Source: Phycisphaerales bacterium
GTDB lineage: Bacteria; Planctomycetota; Phycisphaerae; Phycisphaerales; UBA1924
Direction: 5' to 3'
Assembly: GCA_019750095.1 (NCBI GenBank)
Contig: JAIEOW010000202.1
Location: forward strand, 1-33,647
Length of the DNA: 33,647 nucleotides
The translations under genes and the position numbers were made by a program. Shown here piece by piece: positions 26,045 to 33,647 of the stretch. Each line of letters begins with the position of its first letter. Position 1 is the first letter of the stretch. Under the pieces are notes generated by a model that ran no database searches, was not told the DNA's origin, and saw only the letters and a list, made by a program, of their open reading frames with translations.

Positions 26045-26203
26045 TCAGGATCGGTCCGGTTCAATCGATCGATAGTCTGTCACGTAGATCCCTTTGCGTC
26101 CACCCGGAACCTGCTGATCGGGCTTCGACGCTTTGGTTTGTACCGGTGGCAGGCGCCGGAAGAGGCCCTTGGCCAACTTCTCGGGCCGACCGGCAACGCA
26201 CAC
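26045..26203 (-). CDS. possible small basic protein
   Basis: An open frame of 52 residues from GTG at 26203, with AGGGGG about 10 bases before it. The sequence is Lys/Arg/Pro-rich and ends in GRKGIYVTDYRSIEPDRS. Codon choice looks natural for the genome in its first half. It fills most of the gap between the divergent gene at 26297 and the tRNA promoter. I recognise no family, and the frame can also be read from an upstream ATG at 26305, which would overlap the other gene's start. The call is uncertain. Confidence 0.3.
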   Translation of the reverse strand: MCVAGRPEKLAKGLFRRLPPVQTKASKPDQQVPGGRKGIYVTDYRSIEPDRS

Positions 26204-26296
26204 GGACCGGGCACCCCCTATTCGCAGGGGCAATCGCCTTTCCCCCCCAGCCAATCTCCCGCCCACGACCTGCGGGTATCCGATATCCTGTTCATC

Positions 26297-27322
26297 ATGC
26301 CGCACGGATGCACAGCGATTCTGACTCTGGTTCTCGGTCCCGCGTTGTTGGGGTTGACGAACAACCCTTCCCCAACTCAGACCGATGACCCCGCCACGCC
26401 GCCAGCTCGGATCATCGTTGCTCCCGCAGCGACCCCAACGCTCGATCCTGTGCGCCCCAACCTTCCCCCCACCGCCGCGGCGGACCTTGAACTGGGTACC
26501 AATCCGCCGCTCATGCGGGAGGGCGCGTTCATCTCAAGCGCTCGCGCCCAGCTCGTCCGCGGCAAGTCCGGCCGCCTCTATGCCATTTTCGACGCTGACG
26601 CACAAGGGCGTCGCCTACCGCCGATGATCATGGGCGAGAGCCCGCACCTGGCCGCCATCGAGCGTTTGCTGGAACGAGAACCCTCCGGAGCCCGCGTCCG
26701 CCTTTTCGGTCGAGTCACGGTCTACCGCGACCGGAACTTTCTCATCCCGACCGCACCCGCGATGCAGGAACGATTCAACGTTGATGGATCCGAATCCCCC
26801 GCAACGCCGTCCACCCCCCCCACCCCCCCCACCCCACCCGCCCAACCTGCGGCAACCGATTCGCAGAATACCAAAGCGATGAGCACGCCATCGGACGATC
26901 CGAGCATCGAGCAGATTGTGGCCGAGTTGGACAAGGCCGTGGGATCGCGACGAATCGTTCCCGCCGCCCCCGGCCAGCCGGCGTCTGCCCCGGCCGGAGT
27001 CGGGCCGCTCCCAGTCACCGAGGGTGCCGACGCGGGCGTGACCTCAGGATTCCTCACCACCCGGCGTGCTCGCGTGACCCGCCTTCCCGACGGCCAGCTC
27101 GCGGCGACTCTTGACAACGGAACCGACGGACGCCTCGATGGCCCGCTGCTCCTGCTCCCCAACCAGAACTTGACCGCGCTCGAGTCCATCGCTGAGCAGC
27201 TCGGAGACGGCGTGACCTACACCCTGACGGGCGATGTCTATGTCTACAAGAGTCGGCGATACCTGCTGACATCCATGTACGCCGTAAACAGAGCTTCCGA
27301 CAGCGTCTTCCCCATGCAGTAG
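26297..27322 (+). CDS. secreted protein with a duplicated beta-rich domain
   Basis: A 341-residue protein. The frame is open back to 26024, but the ATG at 26297 begins a signal peptide (MPHGCTAILTLVLGPALLGL) and is preceded 7 bases upstream by TATCCT, with no RBS. A Pro/Thr-rich linker follows. Residues about 75-155 and 249-328 are homologous copies of one domain: each has an RA-V/L-R start, GxLxAxxD, GR, a Pro, LxAxE, and ends in GxVxVYxxRxxL. The copies are joined by a Pro-rich linker that is C-tract DNA (26811-26843). No family is recognised. Secretion and the duplication are clear; the function is unknown. Confidence 0.75.
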   Translation: MPHGCTAILTLVLGPALLGLTNNPSPTQTDDPATPPARIIVAPAATPTLDPVRPNLPPTAAADLELGTNPPLMREGAFISSARAQLVRGKSGRLYAIFDADAQGRRLPPMIMGESPHLAAIERLLEREPSGARVRLFGRVTVYRDRNFLIPTAPAMQERFNVDGSESPATPSTPPTPPTPPAQPAATDSQNTKAMSTPSDDPSIEQIVAELDKAVGSRRIVPAAPGQPASAPAGVGPLPVTEGADAGVTSGFLTTRRARVTRLPDGQLAATLDNGTDGRLDGPLLLLPNQNLTALESIAEQLGDGVTYTLTGDVYVYKSRRYLLTSMYAVNRASDSVFPMQ

Positions 27323-27407
27323 TCCGGACCGCACGTTGCCGTGTCACTCCGCGATCTGGACGCGCCGGGACCGAAGTTCTGCGTGTGCTTTCGGAGATGC
27401 TTCGGCT

Positions 27408-29303
27408 CTACGGGTTCCGCTCGTAGGAGCGTCGCACGTCTTCGGGCATCATGAAGAGTTCCAGCCGACGTCCCGCAATTGGGGGCACGCGTCCCTTCTG
27501 CATGAGCGCGGTCTGACGAAGAAACAGATCGATCGGCTCACCAAACGTGCCATGCAGGCGCACCACCGTGAACACCTCGACCTGCCCGGGCCGGACAACC
27601 TCAAAGAAAACGCATCGATCAAGCGGAAGCAAACGAGCGTGAGTCCGCTTTGATCTCGGAATGTCCTGCCAGTGCCCCCCGGGCCTCGGCGGAGCCATCG
27701 TCGATCGGATCAGCACCCATCGCAGCGGGTCTTCATCACTCAGCCAGAGCATCTCACCCGCTGGCCCGCCCGCGGCCACGCCGTACACCGTCTGATACGT
27801 GTGCACATCGGCCCTTCGAAGTGCCAGCCGCACACTCCACCCGGCGGAGAACTGCCAGAACCAGCTATGGCGGAAGTAGCCGTCGAACCGTGGTGAACCG
27901 GTCGCCGCCGTGACGCTGTCTACACGCACGGGCACGAGCATCGTGCCGCCCTCGATCCCGCCGCCAATCGCCGCCGCGAGCGACCGACGCTCACCCTCGT
28001 CGGCGCGATAGCGGCGCTGCAGATGCTCGCAAACCCCAACCCACATGATCACGCTCATCGCCACCACAGCACAAGTTGCAAGCCGAGCCACAGCGAACAC
28101 CACCCCGCGCAGGGAAGCGGCCATCCGCCCAACCCCAGACGCAACCAGCATCGCCGCACCGCACACGACAAGCATCAACCCCATCGTCGGCACATAGTGC
28201 AAACGCGGCGAAGTCACCGCATGCGCTGCCGCGACCGGGAGCCACGCCAGCAAAGTCCAGCACAGACCCAGCGCCATAAGCCATGCCGCGTTACTCCTCG
28301 AAGCTCCCGGACCATCGGAGGAGTCGCGATTGAACGCTCTCAGCATCCACACCAGGCCCACGATCCCGAGAAATCCAAAGCCCGTGGCGACGAGAGCTGG
28401 TCGCGCTATTGCCGCCGCTGCACCCTCGACAAGCGCACCGCGGGCGAAGCCGACAAGCGCGAGCTCCGACGGGACCTTTTCGACGAGCTGCAGCAGATTC
28501 TGCGTGGCCGACTCAGGAACCTCCGTCGGCGTCAGACTCGTCTTGTGCCGGAAGAACCCCAGGAGATAGAACGCGAGCGCACAGCCCACCGCCAGAACCG
28601 GCACGAGCGTTCGCCACACCCGGACCGACCAGGACTTGCCCTGCGCCCACCCAAGCATCATCACCAACAGCGGCATCGCCGCCAGCACGCCCGGCGGCTG
28701 CTCGTTCATCGCCGCACTCGTCCACGCGGCGACCGCCATCGCCGCCAGCAACCCCGCGCGGGTCCACGCCCCGGCCAGATGTCCCCGCGCAAGCCACCAT
28801 GCGTACCCGTGCCAGATCAGCAGCACCAGCACGACCGACATCAGCGTGCAGATAATCGCGATCCACAGCACGGCCTCAAAGTGCACCGGATACACCATGA
28901 ACACCAACGCCCCCGCCGCAGAGATCCCCGCGCTCACATCCACCCGGCGCATCAGGCCATACCCGAGGCCCACCACCGCCGCATGCAGGAGCGCACTGAT
29001 CAGATGCAGTGCCCAAGGCGTATCCCACAGCGTCGACACAAGTGCCGGCAGCACCACACGCGTCACCGGCCGCCACAAATGCCATGGGCGATTCATGACG
29101 AGCGATTCGATCTGCCCGGTCGCCGGGTCGCGCTGGTTCAGAAAGTAGTCGTCGTTATACACCCCCGTGTCGCCGACATAGAACGTGGCCATCGCCAGCA
29201 CAACCGCGAACGACAACACGACCACGACGGACCACCATCGCCCGCTGGCTCGTGACGTGCCTTGCTGCACCGCGTTTATCTTGGCATGCTCATGCTCCGC
29301 CAT
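27408..29303 (-). CDS. polytopic membrane protein, GT-C-like
   Basis: A 631-residue protein with about 10-12 hydrophobic helices: one near the start (WWSVVVVLSFAVVLAMATFY), then a long periplasmic first loop (GDTGVYNDDYFLNQRD) and many helices up to about residue 420, with a soluble C-terminal part of about 200 residues. The loop with acidic residues after the first helix and the following order of helices resemble GT-C type transferases (PMT/ArnT-like, lipid-linked sugar donors). I cannot identify a family with confidence. A TACTCT box ends 9 bases before the ATG at 29303. It is 79 bases after the TPR gene on the same strand, so they may form an operon. Confidence 0.7.
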   Translation of the reverse strand: MAEHEHAKINAVQQGTSRASGRWWSVVVVLSFAVVLAMATFYVGDTGVYNDDYFLNQRDPATGQIESLVMNRPWHLWRPVTRVVLPALVSTLWDTPWALHLISALLHAAVVGLGYGLMRRVDVSAGISAAGALVFMVYPVHFEAVLWIAIICTLMSVVLVLLIWHGYAWWLARGHLAGAWTRAGLLAAMAVAAWTSAAMNEQPPGVLAAMPLLVMMLGWAQGKSWSVRVWRTLVPVLAVGCALAFYLLGFFRHKTSLTPTEVPESATQNLLQLVEKVPSELALVGFARGALVEGAAAAIARPALVATGFGFLGIVGLVWMLRAFNRDSSDGPGASRSNAAWLMALGLCWTLLAWLPVAAAHAVTSPRLHYVPTMGLMLVVCGAAMLVASGVGRMAASLRGVVFAVARLATCAVVAMSVIMWVGVCEHLQRRYRADEGERRSLAAAIGGGIEGGTMLVPVRVDSVTAATGSPRFDGYFRHSWFWQFSAGWSVRLALRRADVHTYQTVYGVAAGGPAGEMLWLSDEDPLRWVLIRSTMAPPRPGGHWQDIPRSKRTHARLLPLDRCVFFEVVRPGQVEVFTVVRLHGTFGEPIDLFLRQTALMQKGRVPPIAGRRLELFMMPEDVRRSYERNP

Positions 29304-29382
29304 TCGGGCACAAGAGTACCACCCGGAGCACCGATTTCCGACTGCGGATCTGCATTGGCGACACTGGCCACTTCAGGCCACG

Positions 29383-30780
29383 CTACACCGTGCTCGACGG
29401 GCTCGGATTCCGTCGACGGCGCGAGAATACCCGGAGTATCGGTCGCGTGATCCACATCACCAGTTCCGCGATCGTGTGCAGTCGCAACTTCAATCGAAGA
29501 TGCCTGAGCGCGGCGTCGTCCGGCTCGACCAGCAGCGCCTGGCTCGCCCAGTATCGCGCCTTGGCCCACTGCCCTTCCTGCACATTGGCGATCGCCAGAT
29601 TGTGCATCGCCGCCACGTGCTTGGGGTTCAGCTTCAGCACACGCCTGCACACCTCGATCCCGCCGGCACGGTCGCCGGACTCAAACAACGCGGCCGCGTA
29701 CAGATGCACCGCACTCGGATCTTCCGGTGTGGTCTCGCTCAGCCGCTGCAGCACACGCTTGGCGTGCACCGGTTCGTCCGCGTCCAGCAACAGCCTTCCC
29801 AACTCGGCCATGTCCCCGGGCGTGAACCGCTCGGGCGCGTGCGCATAGTCCTCGAGCTCTTGATCAATCAGCTCCTTGGCCGCGGCGTCATCACCAGCCG
29901 CCCCTCGACGCAAGCGGAGGATCGCCGCCCGCCGACGGGCCGCACCAAAGTCGGCATCCAAACGCAGCACCACGTCATACTGCTCGATCGCCGCGTCTGA
30001 GTATCCCTGGCGATCCGCGAGATCGGCAAGGTAGAAATGTGCATCGGGATTGTCGCTTTCCAGTTCCAGCACCCGCCGAAACTTCTCGCCGGCTTCCGGC
30101 ACCCGATGCATCTGCATCAGCAGGCACCCGAGGTCCAGCAGCGTTTCAACGTCGCCGGGGTTGTTCCGCAGCTCGCGCAGATACAACTGCCGAGCCCGCT
30201 CATGACGACCCGTCGCGGCATAGGCCTCGCCCAGCCGCGCGTGCACACCCGGCATGCCCGGGTCCAGATTCGCCGCCTCGCGCAGGCACCACACCGCCTT
30301 CTCGTGCATCCCGCGAGAAAGCAACGAGTCCGCCAGCAACGCATACGCATCCGGATTCTTCGGGTCGCATTGCTGCGCCAAATAGAACATCACCTCGGCC
30401 TGTTCGTGGTCTCCAAGCCGCGTGTACGCCTCGATCCGGTGCACAAAGCTCGACGCCTCATTCGGCGCAAGTTTCTCCGCCCGTTCCAGCCATCCGATCG
30501 CATCCTGGGGCTTCCCCGCACGCAGAAGATTCACCCCGATGATCGGCGGCACCTGCGGATCATCCTCCTGAAGCTGGTGACAATCCGTGAACGCACGCAC
30601 AGCGTCCTCATATCTTCCAGCCGCCTCCAGCGTCAACCCCAGATTGAAGTGCCACTCCGCGCGATATGGATTGATCGCGATCGCCTCGCGGAGAGCGCCC
30701 TCGGCCTCGGCCCAGCGCCCGTCCTCGAACAACTTGTGGGCACGCTCGACGTGCCCCTCGGCATCCATCCACTCATTCAT
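29383..30780 (-). CDS. tetratricopeptide-repeat protein
   Basis: A 465-residue protein built of about ten TPR units, each near 34 residues, clearly seen in AEGALREAIAINPYRAEWHF, AIGWLERAEKLAPNEAS, AVWCLREAANLDPGMPGVHA and ARQLYLRELRNNPGDVE. The frame is open to 30918 but the ATG at 30780 fits the repeat start and a -10 box upstream. No signal peptide is seen; the C-terminus has a hydrophobic stretch (IAELVMWITRPILRVF) followed by RRRR, which could anchor it to the membrane. TPRs bind partner proteins, so it may serve the membrane protein encoded next to it. It diverges from the helical-repeat gene at 30968. Confidence 0.88.
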   Translation of the reverse strand: MNEWMDAEGHVERAHKLFEDGRWAEAEGALREAIAINPYRAEWHFNLGLTLEAAGRYEDAVRAFTDCHQLQEDDPQVPPIIGVNLLRAGKPQDAIGWLERAEKLAPNEASSFVHRIEAYTRLGDHEQAEVMFYLAQQCDPKNPDAYALLADSLLSRGMHEKAVWCLREAANLDPGMPGVHARLGEAYAATGRHERARQLYLRELRNNPGDVETLLDLGCLLMQMHRVPEAGEKFRRVLELESDNPDAHFYLADLADRQGYSDAAIEQYDVVLRLDADFGAARRRAAILRLRRGAAGDDAAAKELIDQELEDYAHAPERFTPGDMAELGRLLLDADEPVHAKRVLQRLSETTPEDPSAVHLYAAALFESGDRAGGIEVCRRVLKLNPKHVAAMHNLAIANVQEGQWAKARYWASQALLVEPDDAALRHLRLKLRLHTIAELVMWITRPILRVFSRRRRNPSPSSTV

Positions 30781-30803
30781 GCTTCGGCTCACGGCGGACA
30801 CCC

Positions 30804-30809
30804 ATTCTA
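30804..30809 (-). promoter_or_regulatory. -10 box upstream of the TPR gene
   Basis: TAGAAT on the minus strand (5 of 6 to consensus), within CCGATAGAATGGG, 23 bases before the ATG at 30780. The same CGATAGAAT string occurs at 33611-33619 on the plus strand. No good -35 was found 16-18 bases upstream. Confidence 0.4.
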
Positions 30810-30967
30810 TCGGCCCAGACCGCCCAGTACACGCCACATCCGACAGATCGCCCCGCTGCTCCGGCCCGACCGATCCAGCCGATGTAGCACTTCCTTCTCT
30901 CTTCCGACCGAATCCCAATCCGCCTCTGCCGGTACAAGCTCTCGATCAAACCCCGGATTCGAACCTC

Positions 30968-32470
30968 TTGACGCACCTTCCCACCCATCGCCAACGCCTC
31001 CTCCGCGGCCTGGTCGCATCGGGCATCACCGCGCTCTCGCCGCTCGCCGCCCTCGCCCAGGTCCCCGAGCCCGATGCACAGACCGTTTCCCCCGCGCTTC
31101 CTCTCGACGATCAGTCCATCGCCCAGCTCCGCGCCGAACGCGACGCCCTGCTGAGCCGCCTCACCGAGTTCCTCCGCCGCCAACTGCTGCTCATTGAGTC
31201 TCCCGCCGATCGTTCCCAGTTTCTTGCGGAGCTCATTGGCGACCCGTTCGTCGCGGTGCGCACGCTCGGATTCTCCCTCGCCCTTCAGGAACTCGCCAAC
31301 GCCCGACCACTCGGGCCCGAACCCGGCAAGGCCGCGATCCCCGCGCTCAAGAGCCCGATCGCTGATGATCGCCGACTCGCTGGCGAACTCCTGCTCGCCC
31401 TCGCGCCCGACGGCGTGCCCGACCTGCTCATCGATGCCCTCATCGCCGAGCACGATCCCGCGGCCGCTCGCGTGCTCCTGCGCTCGGCCTCGCGCTGGCC
31501 GACATCCAGGGCCCTGGACGCGATCGAGCTCTGGGCCACCCAGCCAGGCCCGGCCCGCGATGCGGCGACCGACGCGCTCGCCGAGGCCGCCAAGCGCAAC
31601 ATCCCGCTCAACCCAGACGTCCGCGCCCGCATCGTGCGGGCGATTGAGTCAAAATCACCCCCGACGACCGCACACCGAATCATCCAGTGGCTCTGGGGAG
31701 ACGAACCCACGCGCAATCTCGTTCGTGCCGCGCTCGCCGATCCCACCCAGCGATCCGCCGCCGTTCAAGCTTTGTCCTGCAATCCTGAGGGCACCGCGGT
31801 CCTTCTCGCCGCCGCACGCGACAGTGCGGACCTCTTCCAGCCCGCCGCGGCCGCCGCCGCCACCCACGTGCCGACCGCCGCAACCTTTTTCCTGGTCGAG
31901 TCTCTCCCCACTCCGTCCACCGACATCCGACGTGACGCGCTGCTCACCCTCGCTGCGAACCTTTCCACCGACGACCTGCTCGCGGTCGCCCGCTCAACTC
32001 CAGATCGCATCATGCGCGAGTCGCTCCTCGCTCGCCTCACCACCGCACCAGTCCGCACCGTGACCATCCCCCGCCGCGGCGTGGTCTATCTCGGGCGCGA
32101 CCAGGCCACCATCGCCGGCTTGATGATGCTCGCTCAAACACGGCTGGAACTCAACCAGCCCGGCTCGGCACTCCAGGCCCTCGACGCCGTCGGCTCGGGC
32201 GCTCCGCAAGACGCCAAAGAGCTCTATCTCTCGCTTCGTACCGTCTGTCTCGCCGCCCTTGATCGCGTCGAAGATGCCGCGGCGATCGACGCCCCGGCGA
32301 TCGCATGGGTCCGGGCTCTAGAACTCGTCGCCAGCCAACCCCAGGCCCCGCGCGTGCTCGCACTCATCGACTCGCGCTTCGCCAGCGAACTGCCCGACGA
32401 CCTCGCCGTGCGCGTAGTCGCCATCCGCCGAAAGCTTGGCTTGTTCGTCGGCCCAGACCCCGATCGCTGA
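30968..32470 (+). CDS. secreted HEAT-like helical-repeat protein
   Basis: A 500-residue protein if it starts at TTG 30968, which gives a signal peptide: basic start (THRQRLLRG), hydrophobic core (LVASGITALSPLAALA) and cleavage before QVPEP. The in-frame open reading frame reaches back to 30587, but that part is antisense to the TPR gene and unlike a protein. The mature part is almost all alpha-helical and Ala/Leu-rich, with repeats that resemble HEAT/ARM units (PAIPALKSPIADDRRLAGELLLAL, DAIELWATQPGPARDAATDAL read in parts). I cannot assign a function. It converges on the pseudokinase gene with a 7-base gap. Confidence 0.65.
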   Translation: MTHLPTHRQRLLRGLVASGITALSPLAALAQVPEPDAQTVSPALPLDDQSIAQLRAERDALLSRLTEFLRRQLLLIESPADRSQFLAELIGDPFVAVRTLGFSLALQELANARPLGPEPGKAAIPALKSPIADDRRLAGELLLALAPDGVPDLLIDALIAEHDPAAARVLLRSASRWPTSRALDAIELWATQPGPARDAATDALAEAAKRNIPLNPDVRARIVRAIESKSPPTTAHRIIQWLWGDEPTRNLVRAALADPTQRSAAVQALSCNPEGTAVLLAAARDSADLFQPAAAAAATHVPTAATFFLVESLPTPSTDIRRDALLTLAANLSTDDLLAVARSTPDRIMRESLLARLTTAPVRTVTIPRRGVVYLGRDQATIAGLMMLAQTRLELNQPGSALQALDAVGSGAPQDAKELYLSLRTVCLAALDRVEDAAAIDAPAIAWVRALELVASQPQAPRVLALIDSRFASELPDDLAVRVVAIRRKLGLFVGPDPDR

Positions 32471-32477
32471 TCGCCGC

Positions 32478-33380
32478 TCACTCCCGCGTGCGCAGCCGAG
32501 CGAGCATCCCTCGCACCCGCTCCCGCCCGGAAGACTCCTGCTGAAATGATGGCAACGCCGCCAGTGCCTGCGCCGCCGTGTCAAACCCGCCCGACGGGTC
32601 CAACCCGCGGTGCAGCCAGTTCGTCCACGACGCGCTCAACTTCGGCACCAGCCGCTCCGCCGGGATCAGCGGCTCCTCGGCCCGCAGCCCCGTGATGAGC
32701 TGATACGCGATCTCCGCGATCGAACGCACCTCATCACGCAGCACCTCCAGCGACGCCCGCCCGCTCATGCCAAGTGCCGCGGCAAGCCCGTACAGCTCCA
32801 CGCTCAGCGACCCGCGACGATCAACGATCACCTCATCCAGACCGATCGCACCGTGGTGCGAAACCGTCCGCGGGCCGTTCTCTTCGCCGGTTCCATTGGT
32901 CCAGAACTGGTGCGCGTGCATGCTCGCTTCCAGCAACTGCTGGATCGCGTGCTCAACCTCTTCCGCACGCATCTGCCCCTGCTTCTCACGCAGCAAGCGC
33001 GACAGTGTCCGCACCCCGTCCGCATCGCCATTGAACGGCGTGATCACCCACCCATGACCCACCACGTCAAACGTGAACTGCTGAATCTTCAGCACGTGCG
33101 CATGATCCAGATTCGCCGCCTGCTCCACCGCCTCGGCAAACCGCTGCCGCTCAGCTCGCCCCTTCAGTTCGGCAAATCGATACGCCACGTGGCTCGTCTG
33201 CAACTCGCTGTGCAGGGCCAGAAACCGATCCGGCTGCGTGCCCCCGACACCGGCCTTGCCTGCCGCCTCACCGCCTGCGCCACCCACCGCCCCCGACCGC
33301 CCGAATCCCACCGTCGCGCCAAGGTCGCGCGTCAGCACATACGGGCCGATCTTCGGATGCTGATCCAAATCCACAATCAC
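32478..33380 (-). CDS. protein-kinase-like pseudokinase
   Basis: A 300-residue protein. GTG 33380 is chosen because GAGGA lies 8 bases upstream and the kinase-like fold starts right after (KIGPYVLTRDLG, residues 10-21, in place of the Gly-rich loop). The frame is open to 33455. Residues 95-117 (HVLKIQQFTFDVVGHGWVIT) match the beta-4/beta-5 region. The catalytic loop reads HGAIGLDEVIVD (176-187), without the Asp of HRD and with Glu for Asn, and the DFG motif is ELYG (195-198). So the phosphotransfer residues are missing. The C-lobe is Leu/Ala-rich and ends near residue 275. A regulatory or scaffolding role is typical of pseudokinases, and the partner is unknown. Confidence 0.75.
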   Translation of the reverse strand: MIVDLDQHPKIGPYVLTRDLGATVGFGRSGAVGGAGGEAAGKAGVGGTQPDRFLALHSELQTSHVAYRFAELKGRAERQRFAEAVEQAANLDHAHVLKIQQFTFDVVGHGWVITPFNGDADGVRTLSRLLREKQGQMRAEEVEHAIQQLLEASMHAHQFWTNGTGEENGPRTVSHHGAIGLDEVIVDRRGSLSVELYGLAAALGMSGRASLEVLRDEVRSIAEIAYQLITGLRAEEPLIPAERLVPKLSASWTNWLHRGLDPSGGFDTAAQALAALPSFQQESSGRERVRGMLARLRTRE

Positions 33381-33490
33381 AAGGCGTTTCCTCGGCCCGA
33401 CCCGTTCCAACCCGCCACGATCCATCCCCAAACCACGAGCATCGGGCAAACCCACGCCCCCCCAGCATTTTCAAGCCCCAACTTTAGCAG

Positions 33491-33563
33491 CCCCCGCTCC
33501 CGAAGCACACCCCCCACCCCCCTCCCCCGCCCCCCTTCTCCCCCGCACCCGTCCCCGCCCCCG
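33491..33563 (-). repeat. G-rich tract with G-quadruplex potential
   Basis: The plus strand is a nearly pure C tract (CCCCC, CCCCCC, CCCCC, CCCCCC and more), so the minus strand holds many runs of three or more G separated by 1-5 bases. The tract lies 110-185 bases upstream of the pseudokinase start, on its coding strand. There is no ORF in it. It may also affect the rightward transcript that seems to begin at 33614. Confidence 0.6.
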
Positions 33564-33613
33564 ACTCTCCTTGGGTCTTTCACCCCACCCCGATCAGAAC
33601 GCCTCGCCCGCGA

Positions 33614-33619
33614 TAGAAT
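33614..33619 (+). promoter_or_regulatory. -10 box of a rightward gene past the window
   Basis: TAGAAT on the plus strand, inside CGCGATAGAATCTCC. The remaining 28 bases contain no start codon with an RBS, so the gene it serves would begin to the right of the window. Confidence 0.35.
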
Positions 33620-33647
33620 CTCCCGAATCTCGCCTCTTTCGCCCGCC

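Noticed and set aside
27336..27653. Plus-strand 105-residue open frame after the duplicated-domain gene
   Set aside because: It overlaps the C-terminus of the minus-strand membrane protein and has no RBS or recognisable sequence.
28023..29255. 410-residue open frame antisense to the membrane protein
   Set aside because: Extremely Arg/His/Pro/Gln-rich, typical of reverse-strand reading of GC-rich membrane-protein DNA.
30587..30967. N-terminal extension of the helical-repeat protein
   Set aside because: It is antisense to the TPR gene and its composition (Ser/Arg/Pro) does not match the rest; a signal peptide begins at 30968.

Overview
The window is GC-rich bacterial DNA with dense coding on both strands. 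The gene set suggests a planctomycete, perhaps of the Phycisphaerae type. It includes an ECF-type sigma factor next to a membrane Ser/Thr kinase, a second degenerate kinase, very large von Willebrand A (vWA) membrane proteins with BatA-like and DUF4175-like ends, a MoxR ATPase, a SpoIIE/RsbU-type phosphatase, and many secreted proteins of unknown function beside a few housekeeping genes (trpD, ychF, rlmE, queC, two tRNA-Cys). The taxonomic call is inference from gene content; there is no rRNA or other phylogenetic marker to fix it.

Layout, left to right. Positions 1-229 hold a hairpin-rich edge region and a terminator. A membrane-anchored coiled-coil protein (230-1243, minus) diverges from a sigma factor and Ser/Thr kinase pair (1564-4830, plus). 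trpD (4845-5888, minus) converges on the kinase and diverges from a plus-strand operon (5991-13684): a DUF4175-like disordered membrane protein, a double-vWA membrane protein that overlaps it by 4 bases, and an RsbU-like PP2C phosphatase. Two secreted proteins of visibly lower GC follow on the minus strand (13717-15794), the second Cys-rich, behind the GTPase gene ychF (15958-17073). rlmE, a BatA-like vWA protein and a putative outer-membrane barrel protein form a plus-strand operon (17140-21129). Next come a large lipoprotein (minus), a stand-alone CBM48-like protein (plus), moxR (minus) and queC (plus, divergent from moxR).

Between 25494 and 26203 lies a small-RNA-rich area: a structured segment after queC, two tRNA-Cys(GCA) genes on the minus strand, a hairpin between them, a good sigma-70-type promoter in front, and a possible 52-residue protein. 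The right end has a secreted protein with an internally duplicated domain, a polytopic membrane protein with an upstream TPR protein, a secreted helical-repeat protein, a pseudokinase, and a strongly G-rich (minus strand) tract.

The clearest unusual item is the second tRNA-Cys (25913-25993). It has the Cys anticodon and U73 discriminator but a 12-nt variable region that can form a GAAA-capped mini-hairpin, beside a paralogue with a normal 5-nt variable loop. Other items worth a look are the sigma/kinase operon, the degenerate kinase with no catalytic residues, the vWA protein with a broken metal-binding motif coupled to rlmE, the low-GC island with a 14-Cys secreted protein, the duplicated domain at 26297-27322, and several start codons preceded at 5-9 bases by a TANNNT box, which suggests leaderless transcripts.
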